A stretch of 14,919 nt of DNA from Euperipatoides rowelli (Eukaryota > Onychophora > Udeonychophora > Euonychophora > Peripatopsidae): the NCBI GenBank assembly GCA_003024985.2, contig PXIH01S0001361.1. One strand, written 5' to 3'. How positions within the stretch are numbered: the stretch's first letter is position 1; each line of letters starts with the position of its first letter. This document shows positions 7,190 to 14,919 of this stretch, piece after piece. Both the position numbers and the translations under genes were made by a program. Below the pieces are notes generated by a model that ran no database searches, was not told the DNA's origin, and worked only from the letters and a program-made list of their open reading frames with translations.

Positions 7190-8500
7190 TGTAAAAGTTG
7201 GATTTTTTCAATAATTACGGATGATGACTGATGGTTATCTGTCTTTTAATTGAGTATGCCAGACTGCAGCAAAGCGCATCATCTTATGTAAAGCTATCAG
7301 TTTTATACAACAGACAAGCATTGCGTAGAAGTAGAAATTAGCCTTAATGATTTAAACTCAGAATTAAGGAAAGCAGAATTTCAAAATAATATTGATAATT
7401 TTTTTAAAAAAAACTAAATACTGTTTCCTGTTTTCAGAGTACAAAAATTGATTTGTAATTGGATTAAACTATGATTTTAAGTTATCATTAACAAAGTTCA
7501 TTTAATACGATTAAGTTTTATATGAGAATATTAGTGAAACAAAACTTATTCTAATTTAAAACATTTGTTTAGAATAAAGCAGAAAACTCATTATTAGATT
7601 TAGCAACATTTATATAATTAGTTTTCTGTTTGATAATCTTCTTTGGAACAGATGTGAAGGGCAAGGATTGTTTTGGTAGATACAGTTGTCATTTGAAATA
7701 ATGAAAAAAAATCTTTAAATTTAGATCAGATAGATTGATTTCACAGGAATTACAATTTCCTTTCCTAATCTTAACAATTGAAACTGAAAGGAAAAAATGA
7801 AAAGAAAACAAAGACGTGCCCCGTCTGTCTCTCAAGACACTTGTCATCAGATGGACGTCTTGACTTCTTTGCATCCATCATCATTTAATATAATATTACA
7901 TTTTTTTTTANTATTATTGCATGATTTTAACAATGTGTTATCTTGCACTTTTTTTATATTATTTCATTATTATTACTTAAAAAAAATTTCTAGATACTGG
8001 TATTATACATTTCTCAAAATATTACTTTTGTAATTTTTTTGACTCATGAAGTCTACTGAGATGGGTTGCATCTGAAGAAGATATTTTCTTATATATTTTG
8101 AATCCAATATGAAATTTTATTATTATATATACTGGCAGCTTTTATAGGTATTAAATACCCGAGTTATTGTTCAAGTTTATTGTTTACAGCATGTACCTTG
8201 ATTCATATATTTATATGGTTCATTAAGAATATAATCATTTCTGTCAGGATGGGGGTAACAAAGTTATATAACATCATACAATCTTGAATTTATGTTATCT
8301 TTACACAAGCCAGAAACTGGAAAAGAAGTGAACATTTATATAGATTAGGCCTACTGTTAATTGAATATTCTTTATTACATTGTTCAAATTCAAGTTAATG
8401 GACACTAGAGGAGCTACATCTATTAAAAAAAATATTGTTCTAAATAGAATACTATACTCATTGTTCAAATTAAAGTGTTTAGGTTCTCCAATGGGAATAT
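7190..8500. other. AT-rich noncoding stretch with minor repeats
   Basis: A GC-richer patch at 7810-7870 holds AAGACGT (7810-7816), whose exact reverse complement is ACGTCTT at about 7855-7861. Short frames on both strands cross this patch, but none has a recognisable motif. CATTGTTCAAATT occurs at 8378-8390 and again at 8459-8471, an 81-bp-offset direct repeat. An N sits at 7911. Confidence 0.4.
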
Positions 8501-8696
8501 AAACATATGATGTCCAAACTGTAGCAGCTTTGAAACTATTTGCCAACTACTTTAATCCTTTAGGCAAAGGAATAAATTCTGAGAAATTCATATTTCCTAA
8601 GGACAAAGAGTCTGTGATACACTTGCTAAATATGAGCTTCATATTTAATAAAAGAAAATGTACCCATGAGAGCACTGCTCAAGAAAAAAACTAAGC
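8501..8696 (+). other. Stop-free stretch of about 60 codons, unassigned
   Basis: One plus-strand frame stays open for about 60 codons without a good start. It includes ALKLFANYFNPLGKG and FPKDKESVIHLLN and ends at a TAA near 8694. Its composition is somewhat protein-like. It could be an eroded transposon coding fragment or chance. No splice borders or family motif were found. Confidence 0.2.
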
Positions 8697-10968
8697 CATT
8701 ACCATGGAAATTTGTGTGGCTTTTGTAATGGGAAATCTGCTAATAAAATGACCTCCTGTTTTTTATGATTAAAAAATTCTCCTTTGGAGATATTTTAGTA
8801 GGATGATAATAGTGATTCACACGCTGCTGATGCTGTAATATAAAATCTCACATGTGAAAGAAATTAAACATCATGTCTACTATAGATTTCATCCCTTTCT
8901 AATGACAGATCATATTGTCCTTATAACAGAAATGCAAATTGAGAACATATGTCTAAGGGATTAAAGGGCTTAGAAGGTTAATAAGATATCCAGAGATGTT
9001 CAATATATATTTTAATCATTAGTGCAAACATCTATTCTTGAAAGCAATATACTCTTTGGGAACATTGACAGATACTTTCAAATGAGCCACATTGACAGAG
9101 CTCTGTAAGTATCTTAGTTTATCAAAGAATTCTACTAACTAAGCCACAACCATTTAGCATACTTAGACAACTACAGTATATTCCTGGTCAAACTATGTTA
9201 GTATTTGATAAATGTTGAAACATATTCTTATTTTCAGATGAGCAAATTGCCTCCTTAATGTTTTGTATTACAGGAATACTATTATATCTGAAGTAAGATG
9301 TAATGGTATTACTGTTTGATTTTCAAGACCTCTGTTTTATGCAGCCTATTAATCACATACTAATTATGAAGCCCACACCATACGTTCTAACACATTTTCC
9401 CACTTTTCACTAACCCTTTCCCCTATACTTTTATCAAGAAATTGTCTAATTTTTATTGAAAATGCTAAAATAGGCCATTTATTCAAGTTCTGTTCCATCA
9501 TGCAAAAGCTATATTACTATCCTATCCAAATTAATTAGGCCCTATAAAGCATGAGGCCATAGGTGATGAATTATGTCACCCAACTCTAAAGTTACTTCCG
9601 ACATACTATAGAGTATATTACCCTTACTCTAGATAGAGTTTAAGATCTCTAAGTAAAAAATATTAGGGTGAGATGAAGGAACTAAGTGAAATGATTTTAA
9701 CTAATACATTATAAAAACTTTATAAAACAATATTTTATTAATGTTTTTTTTTACAATATTAAATTCTTTTATAAACCCTTACAAGTTGAAGAATGACATT
9801 TGTATGACAATTTAAAAATTCCTTAAAAGATATTGTACAAATAAGATATATTTTTCTTTCTATTTTGGTTTAAATGGATTAATAGTTGTAATTATTTGTT
9901 AATAGTAGTAATGGGATAAAAATGATATTCCCATATTTGAATAAGCTGAATTCCCCTTATAAATATTAAACATAATTCTATTTTTTTTATGTACTGGTAC
10001 TTTAAAAATTAATAGTGTTTACAAAAACTTGGACTCCATGGTATAGGTAATATAGTCTGTCTGTCTGACTTTGTTTATACTGTATATTATAAAATGTTAT
10101 ATTACAAGTTTTTTTTTTTTTTTTTAAAAAAAACACCTTTAAAGGTAAGTAGTAAAACATGGCATCTCTATATTTTTATTTTTTTTTTAGGTATGTTGAC
10201 ACTGAAATATAAAAACTAAATATAACAATAGATAGTTAACTAAAATACTTAAATTAGCTAATCTTATACCAACTGAGTATCACCCATNTATGTTGATTTA
10301 CTACAACTGACATGGAAAAGATTTCCATCCATTTATTATAAATTAGTATATCCAAACAATTAATACGCTATTTAGATCAGTTTAGGCTTAATAATTTCAT
10401 TAAAATTTTGAATGTTATCATTTAGAATGGATAAAGTAAATTTAATTTTATTTATATTATTATTTATAAAATTTTCTAAATTGTCATGATTTAATGAAGC
10501 AGAAATTTTGAATATGATACTATCGAAAGATTAACTACAGTATGTAGTAACTATTAACATGATTTTATTTAAAATCTAAAGTATTTTAAAATTACAAATA
10601 TTTCTATAAAATTGTTAATAATGTAGAATAAAAATGTTATCTTGAGCAAAACCATATTAATGATATCCAATTAAATAATCCAATATCACTTAAGTCAGGA
10701 AATTAAAGCTATAAGCTAGGGATAACTATATGGTGCAATCTCTGGTGGAACTTATCATTTTAAGACAATTCAACATTTTTAATACATCACTATAAAATAA
10801 AAATAAAATCAATATAATCTACAAGAATATCCAACAATAAATTGGCAGTTGACGAACAAGTAAGCCTACTAATACACATATTACAACTAAATCTTTTCTA
10901 AAATAGACTTAAAATTTCATCCATAATAAATTTGACAAGATACAAACATAAAAATTAATTGTACTTAC
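8697..10968. other. Long AT-rich noncoding stretch
   Basis: About 2.3 kb without a supportable gene. Small items: a weak exon-like block at 9238-9292 (ttttcag before, GTAAGA after, one open frame containing EQIASLMFCITG); a T17A8 run at 10109-10133; a perfect 12-bp palindrome ACCTTTAAAGGT at 10135-10146 that overlaps a GTAAGT word; three GTCT units near 10055-10068; and an N at 10288. Most likely intronic or intergenic. Confidence 0.5.
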
Positions 10969-11047
10969 TGGGAGAGATATCTTATCTCTTTGTTTATGTG
11001 CAGAAAGATGCTCTTCTTTGCAAGAGATCTTTCTATAATAGCATAAT
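10969..11047 (-). CDS. Candidate internal exon (79 nt), protein unknown
   Basis: On the minus strand it is preceded by a TTTATTTATTTGATATTTTTCAG-type acceptor with a TCTAAT branch-like word upstream, and followed by a full GTAAGT donor (10968-10963). Two of three frames are open through the whole block; the more protein-like one contains IIERSLAKKSIFL and INKEIRYL. GC is above the flanks. A competing plus-strand reading exists: tttgtttatgtgcag (ending 11003) is also a good acceptor, and the frame after it encodes 15 codons to TGA with an AATAAA at 11135, in phase with the 6578-6647 candidate. The block also folds into two hairpins, which may explain why both strands look exon-like. No homologue was recognised. 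Confidence 0.3.
10973..11034. repeat. Two adjacent hairpins
   Basis: AGAGATA (10973-10979) pairs with TATCTCT (10983-10989) around a 3-nt loop. AGAAAGAT plus CTCTT (11002-11015, with one bulged G) pairs with AAGAG plus ATCTTTCT (11022-11034) around a 6-nt loop, giving 13 paired bases. They lie inside the exon-like block. Confidence 0.75.
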
Positions 11048-11201
11048 CTGAAAAATATCAAATAAATAAATAATTAGACCAAGTAAACATGTTAAAACAA
11101 TAACTCTATGTAAACAATTCAATCAATATCACATAATAAAGGAATATATATATAGTATATGATGTCCCATTCATCCCCTATTTTGATGCTGTTACACTTT
11201 C

Positions 11202-11277
11202 ATGTNAATCCTAAGACAATTTTCCTATGTTAATCCTAGGGAACTTTTTATATGGTAATTCTATGGGACTTTTGTAA
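11202..11277 (+). repeat. Three degenerate 25-bp tandem repeats
   Basis: Units start at 11202, 11227 and 11252 and share ATG(T/G)(T/N)AAT(C/T)CTA, then (A/G/T)G(A/G)(G/C)A and a T run. The second and third also share GG(A/G)ACTTTT. An N at 11206 falls in unit one. No function is evident. Confidence 0.75.
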
Positions 11278-11294
11278 GACAGGTGTCACAGCTA

Positions 11295-11472
11295 CCTTAT
11301 AAGATTTTAATCTAGGATTTTATATCCTAAAGGTCTATAATACTAATTTACAAGATTAATATTTATACTAGTGATTCGAAAAGAGAAGAATGACAATTTG
11401 ATGGGCTCGATCCTTTACGAGATTATCATCTGGGATGATGCTAATTTACAAGATTAAGATTATACTCAGTGG
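11295..11472 (+). repeat. Degenerate direct repeats, AAGATT core
   Basis: CTAATTTACAAGATTAA occurs at 11343-11359 and 11441-11457, and the similarity continues for about 30 bp (98-bp offset). Two more relatives, 'ccttataagattttaatctagg' split around 11296-11317 and 'cctttacgagattatcatctggg' around 11411-11433, share the same YTTAYAAGATTWTMATCT pattern. A TAGGAT/ATCCTA hairpin lies near 11313-11329. This looks like an eroded array or a repeat-derived segment. Confidence 0.55.
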
Positions 11473-11478
11473 GGTCAT

Positions 11479-11523
11479 AAGGGTTGGTCACCCAGTGTGA
11501 TAACTCATGGTGTCACCACCCTT
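11479..11523. repeat. Imperfect GC-rich inverted repeat
   Basis: AAGGGTTGGTCACCCA (11479-11494) and TGGTGTCACCACCCTT (11508-11523) are imperfect reverse complements around a 13-nt spacer. GC content is far above the flanks. It follows the AAGATT repeats directly and may be part of the same old mobile element. No family was assigned. Confidence 0.6.
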
Positions 11524-11539
11524 GGACCTCATTCTGTAC

Positions 11540-12520
11540 CAATTTTCAAATTGAGTATTTTCACCCCTCCCCCTTCACTACCAAATGGTCTGGTCTTATA
11601 TGACTGCCTATCAGATACAGTAAATAAAATATGAAATGCATCTTTAATTTTTAAAACTTTGAAAACATTTACTTCTGGTAAATCTTGAGTCCAGGTTTTA
11701 TTAGTAATTGTTTTTCTTTCATATTATTAAATTGATCTGCCCATATGAAACATTCATCAGTATCAGAATAAAATATCATAATCATCAGTAGTATTTTATA
11801 TTTTAAACTGCTATCTAAACAATTATTATCAACATTACTATCCTCATCAAATTATTTGTCAGCTTTAAATTCATAAAAAAAAAAGATTCATCATCCAAAC
11901 AATTAGAAACAAAAATGTTTGTTAAATTATAGCTATGTAGTTTTAAAATTATTAAACAAAAAGGTGGTTTCTTTTTACAAAAACTTAAAAATCTTAGAAA
12001 CAAATATAATAACTCATTGTAAAGCAAAATTACAACTAATTTTCCTGCACCTCATTAAAAATAAGATTGATTATGGTGCTGTCTATTAAATCCTTCTGAA
12101 GTCAAAATACTGATAATTATGAAATTTATTTTTACTATTGTAAACCACTATGAAATATCCTGGAGTTCTTGACAAGTTTAATACTTTATTTTTTTTTTTT
12201 TTTTTATAAATTGGGTATTAATGTTACAAATTAAGAACAAACTAAACCAACTTGAAATGAAGTTTAAAGGCTCATTCAAACAATAATTTATTTTTAAATT
12301 CTGATTGGGACCCATTCATGCCTTTTTTAAGCCATTGTGATTCTATTCCACTGATGACATAAACTAATAAAAATAAAGGATGAAGGCTTAGAAGAGTGTG
12401 TGGGGTGATCTAGTAGATATAATTGTAAAAAAACTCCTGTGTACCTGTAATGGTAATTTTAATTATTTCCCCTAAATTAACATTTCCTTTATAATTTTTG
12501 CTGCATCTCTATGCCTGGCA
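11540..12520. other. AT-rich noncoding stretch
   Basis: It has a C-rich patch near 11560-11580, a 17-T run at 12189-12205 and stops in all frames. The minus-strand 70-codon frame at 11815-12027 is Phe/Leu/Asn/Lys-rich, as expected of AT-rich noise, and has no motif. Nothing else recognised. Confidence 0.45.
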
Positions 12521-12524
12521 CCTG

Positions 12525-12538
12525 TAGGACATGTCCTA
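12525..12538. promoter_or_regulatory. 14-bp perfect palindrome with p53-family half-site pattern
   Basis: TAGGACATGTCCTA is a perfect palindrome. Its central GGACATGTCC fits the RRRCWWGYYY decamer bound by p53/p63/p73 proteins. No second adjacent decamer is present, so a functional response element is doubtful. Confidence 0.2.
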
Positions 12539-12571
12539 TTTCTTTAATAGATCCTGCAAGTTCACTTTCAT

Positions 12572-12718
12572 ATGAGTGTATTGTTTATTGCAATTCTCAC
12601 AACATTTGTCCTGGTGGCTTTGTCATTAGCTCTAAATAGCAGACAAACAAAGTGTAGGCTATACTGGGAATCATGGATTGATCCCCAAGTGCCCAAAATT
12701 CTCAGAATTTTTTTCTGA
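12572..12718 (+). CDS. Small frame (48 aa) with hydrophobic N terminus
   Basis: ATG at 12572 opens 48 codons to TGA at 12716. Residues 1-21 are almost all hydrophobic or small (MSVLFIAILT, then TFVLVALSLA), resembling a signal peptide or membrane segment. Residues 22-48 are polar to mixed, with one Cys (28), three Trp/Tyr close together (YWESW, 31-35) and WIDPQVPKI. GC is above the flanks. The opposite strand is also open across most of the block, so coding direction is not secured. No TATA box, donor or poly(A) signal was tied to it. It could be a short secreted or membrane peptide, a fragment of an unrecognised repeat, or chance. Confidence 0.22.
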   Translation: MSVLFIAILTTFVLVALSLALNSRQTKCRLYWESWIDPQVPKILRIFF

Positions 12719-12788
12719 ATCCCAAAGAACAAATTAATTTTCCTGAGAAAAAAAGTTTGGTTTGTAACCTGTGATCAAAATATTAGAA

Positions 12789-12938
12789 ATGTTACTAGGA
12801 GTAGAAGATCAAGAGAACCAAAGCCAATGTAATCCAGATTGTAACAATATAAGTACAAATTGTAATACTGATTGTGATATGAATTTTAAATTAAATCCAT
12901 GCAATTGTTTCTCTTTGCTGGATAAACCATATTTTTAA
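12789..12938 (+). CDS. Small cysteine-rich frame (49 aa)
   Basis: ATG at 12789 opens 49 codons to TAA at 12936; the frame is open back to 12768. Six Cys fall within residues 14-37, with CNPDC and CNTDC as paired motifs and a later CNC. The core is an in-frame 33-nt duplication (12828-12860 and 12861-12893). There is no signal peptide at this start (MLLGVEDQENQ), and the phase does not match any donor I could find in the 12572 frame. Clustered Cys codons are unusual in AT-rich noise, but the duplication alone would double any chance cluster. Function unknown. Confidence 0.2.
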   Translation: MLLGVEDQENQSQCNPDCNNISTNCNTDCDMNFKLNPCNCFSLLDKPYF

Positions 12939-12939
12939 A

Positions 12940-14520
12940 ATAATTCTCACAATGCTTGGGGCAACTCATTAAATTTTTCATTATTATTGAATTCAAAGTC
13001 ATTAGGATACCCACATAAAACATTCCATCAGTTTATTTTTATTTTATTGTTTTCTATATTTTTTCTAGAATTGAATTTCTTCTTTTATCTTTCCATATCC
13101 TTCAAATAAGATCATTATTTTAAGATAAATCACTACTATACATATTAAAACAAGATCGTTAAGAGATTAAAATAAATCAAAGTTAAAAGAATTTTATATA
13201 TATACTTCGTCTTGTATGCTAAGATGTAGGCAACAGGAAAAGAAAATCTTAAGAAAAGTGGATAATGCTAAATTGAAACAAACTTAAATTAAATCAAATC
13301 CTTTAAAAGATTTAATTGATTTCAGATGTAATTTGTGTATTAGACTGAAATATTCTTAGCAATGAAACAGTTATAGCCCATTAATACTTGGGATATTGAT
13401 TGTATTCTAACATAATCAAACCTACACAATTTTATTTTCTACTTTCACAAAGTATTATCTCAAATGGTGATTTAGTTGTTTTTTTTTATATATATAATTT
13501 TCGTTTTGAGAAAAAAAAGCAATTAGGATCTGTTTTTGAGATAAATGAATTGTGAAAGGTTTCAATAGCTTTTTCTTTTTCTTTCTACAGATATAATATT
13601 GAAAGATTAATGTTATTACTTTCAACAGTTGTATGACATCACTATATATCATTTTAACAACATTTCTTTTATGTTTCAAATGAAATATACTAAAATTTTC
13701 CATGATCTAATTACAATAAAAGAATTCATCATTACAGTAAATAAATTTTCAAACTGATATATCAAAATTTATTAATTAATATTCCATTGTCGGTTATTAA
13801 ACCTTGCATTAAACAATAAAATTTGATTAAATTAAAATTTGCTTATGACGCTCGCTAATTAACTGCCATGCATTTAGTGCTCAGCTAAAATCATCAAACT
13901 GCTGTTTAGAATACTGCTTAAGAAAATACTAAGTCAAAAACATAACTGATGTACTTCCATAGTGGCCAATCCATAAATAGATTGAAATATTGCAGTTCTC
14001 CTCCTACATCTTTGTCACAATGAAATTCTCCATAGGAAAAAATATATATAACAGATATTGATAACATGCTGACACCTTTGGTAATATCTCAGCAAAAGTG
14101 ATAAACATTACCAATGTATGAGTGAAAGAAAAGATCAAGTTTAGCCTACATTGGATTTGAACGCTTTCTGGTGCTTATATTGGAATATCTAGCAGAGCTT
14201 TGATTTGAGTTATAATTTGGTTCTTAAATTATGCAACCCAAATAGAAATAACTCAAATTGAGAGATAAATTTCCATAAGAATAAATTGAAATGTTAACAG
14301 ATAGGTTCCTGTACTGCATAGTCTTTTTTTTTTTACTGTACTGTTTAAAAGAAATAAACTTTCCAACTTTTCCTTTTCCAGATGTTTTTTATGGCTGTAA
14401 AAAAAATCTAAATAAACATTCTACTATGTTTGTTAATAATCTTTAAGAAAAAGTTGGTTTAAATTAAAGTTATTTAAATTTTAGTGACACTTGGTACAAT
14501 GTTATAAAATAAATCAAAAT
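12940..14520. other. AT-rich noncoding stretch
   Basis: About 1.6 kb with no supportable gene. A very strong pyrimidine-AG acceptor ends at 13590, but the frame after it gives only about 14 codons to TGA, with an AATAAA at 13715. Another acceptor ends at 14381 with no good exon behind it. The minus-strand 82-codon frame at 13455-13703 is Lys/Ile/Phe-rich noise. A TA-rich run lies near 13488-13496. Confidence 0.45.
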
Positions 14521-14523
14521 TGC

Positions 14524-14535
14524 AACCGTACGGTT
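14524..14535. repeat. 12-bp palindrome AACCGTACGGTT
   Basis: A perfect palindrome with two CpG dinucleotides, in a region almost free of CpG. It could be a protein-binding site or chance. Confidence 0.5.
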
Positions 14536-14919
14536 TACTTATTAAGTTATTACAAACAACTCGATGATAAAAAACATAGTCCAGTTCACTGTGTAATTTC
14601 GTTAAAATTTTTTGGTATTATAAAAACTATACGTTTTTGTAAACTTTAATGAATAACTATTCAGAAAATCTTTGATTCCATTTTCTCACGTGTTATTATG
14701 GCGACCATATTGAATTTTTTAAATGGTGACTAAATGCTAAAATGCTCATTTTCTCAGCTCATAGTTTACCTAGGAACAAAATTCCAGAAGCCAAAACTAC
14801 ATTTTTGTGGTCATGGAATGCAATGTTAATAATTTCAAATTGATCTAGATGGTCTAATTAACACATGTTTGGGTGGTGGTTAGATTTCATAACATTCACT
14901 TTGGATTGGATTTGTGTAA
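14536..14919. other. Noncoding end of window with E-box and ATGGCGACCAT block
   Basis: A CACGTG E-box lies at 14687-14692. It is followed by TATGGCGACCATA (14697-14709), a 5-bp stem with a CGA loop, and a related ATGGTGAC at about 14723. The block looks like the end of a dispersed repeat, but neither termini nor a target duplication was found. The remainder to 14919 has stops in all frames and nothing recognisable. Confidence 0.35.

Noticed and set aside
7689-8033. Overlapping frames on both strands around 7797-7874
   Set aside because: They run from a GC-richer patch into T-rich noise and an N; no motif, and the two strands mirror each other.
8301-8546. 81-codon minus-strand frame
   Set aside because: Composition follows base content, it contains an 81-bp direct repeat, and no family was recognised.
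9072-9104. Short block between a CAG and a GTAAGT donor
   Set aside because: The acceptor lacks a pyrimidine tract and the block is only about 33 nt.
9238-9292. 55-nt exon-like block with ttttcag before and GTAAGA after
   Set aside because: One open frame, but the phase does not match the other plus-strand candidates and composition equals the flanks.
9601-9645. 21-nt minus-strand microexon with a good acceptor and GTAAGG donor
   Set aside because: Too short to distinguish from chance; it lies in a near-palindromic TCTAGA stretch.
10145-10190. Possible 46-nt intron (GTAAGT ... TTTTTAG)
   Set aside because: Very short, flanked by homopolymers, with no open frame on either side; the GTAAGT is part of a palindrome.
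11815-12027. 70-codon minus-strand frame
   Set aside because: Low-complexity Phe/Leu/Lys translation of AT-rich DNA.
12350-12375. CTGATGA word resembling a hammerhead ribozyme core
   Set aside because: No stem II, GAAA partner or flanking stems in the right places.
13455-13703. 82-codon minus-strand frame
   Set aside because: Lys runs and Ile/Phe richness from poly-T stretches; no motif.
13591-13720. Possible last exon after a very strong pyrimidine-AG site
   Set aside because: Only about 14 codons before TGA, AT-rich, with no upstream partner; such acceptors are frequent in T-rich DNA.
14382-14420. Possible exon after ttccttttccag
   Set aside because: No frame longer than about 20 codons and no credible donor.
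1-14919. tRNA genes, CRISPR arrays, bacterial-type operons
   Set aside because: No B-box-like GGTTCGAATCC with cloverleaf pairing, no regularly spaced repeats, and no long frames or ribosome-binding-site-led genes.

Overview
The window looks like noncoding animal DNA: strongly AT-rich, long homopolymer T and A runs, no long reading frame on either strand, and relics of several eukaryotic transposon classes. An invertebrate genome, perhaps a mollusc, would fit the mix of a hAT element, Tx1/L1-type and CR1/Jockey-type LINE relics and degenerate GATA/GGAT repeats. That is inference; nothing here fixes the species. Six isolated N bases (399, 1557, 6632, 7911, 10288, 11206) suggest an unpolished draft assembly. 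No tRNA, rRNA, CRISPR array or bacterial gene arrangement was seen.

Layout. 1-185: T/A runs around a short GC-rich block. 1489-2270: a non-autonomous hAT transposon, supported by matching terminal inverted repeats and a perfect 8-bp target duplication. 2592-3219: a decayed reverse-transcriptase relic of a Tx1/L1-type LINE on the plus strand, closed by a perfect 42-bp inverted repeat (3220-3317). 3440-4470: a second decayed LINE, CR1/Jockey type, on the minus strand, ending in a (TAAA)n tail. The two LINE relics lie tail to tail. 5276-5690: a hairpin followed by a degenerate tetranucleotide tract.

Possible genic content. Two short plus-strand stretches (4603-4691 and 6578-6647) have splice-like borders, more GC than their flanks, one open frame each, and reading phases that would join. 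They may be exons of one gene whose other exons lie mostly outside the window. A third exon-like block (10969-11047) is best read on the minus strand, but it is also a double hairpin and has a plus-strand reading. Two sub-50-codon frames at 12572-12938 are worth noting: one has a hydrophobic start, the other is cysteine-rich with an in-frame duplication. None of these could be assigned to a known protein.

The rest is AT-rich intronic or intergenic DNA with small repeats: 25-bp tandem units at 11202-11277, a direct and inverted repeat block at 11295-11523, and several short palindromes. The transposon calls are firm. The exon and small-frame calls are hypotheses.
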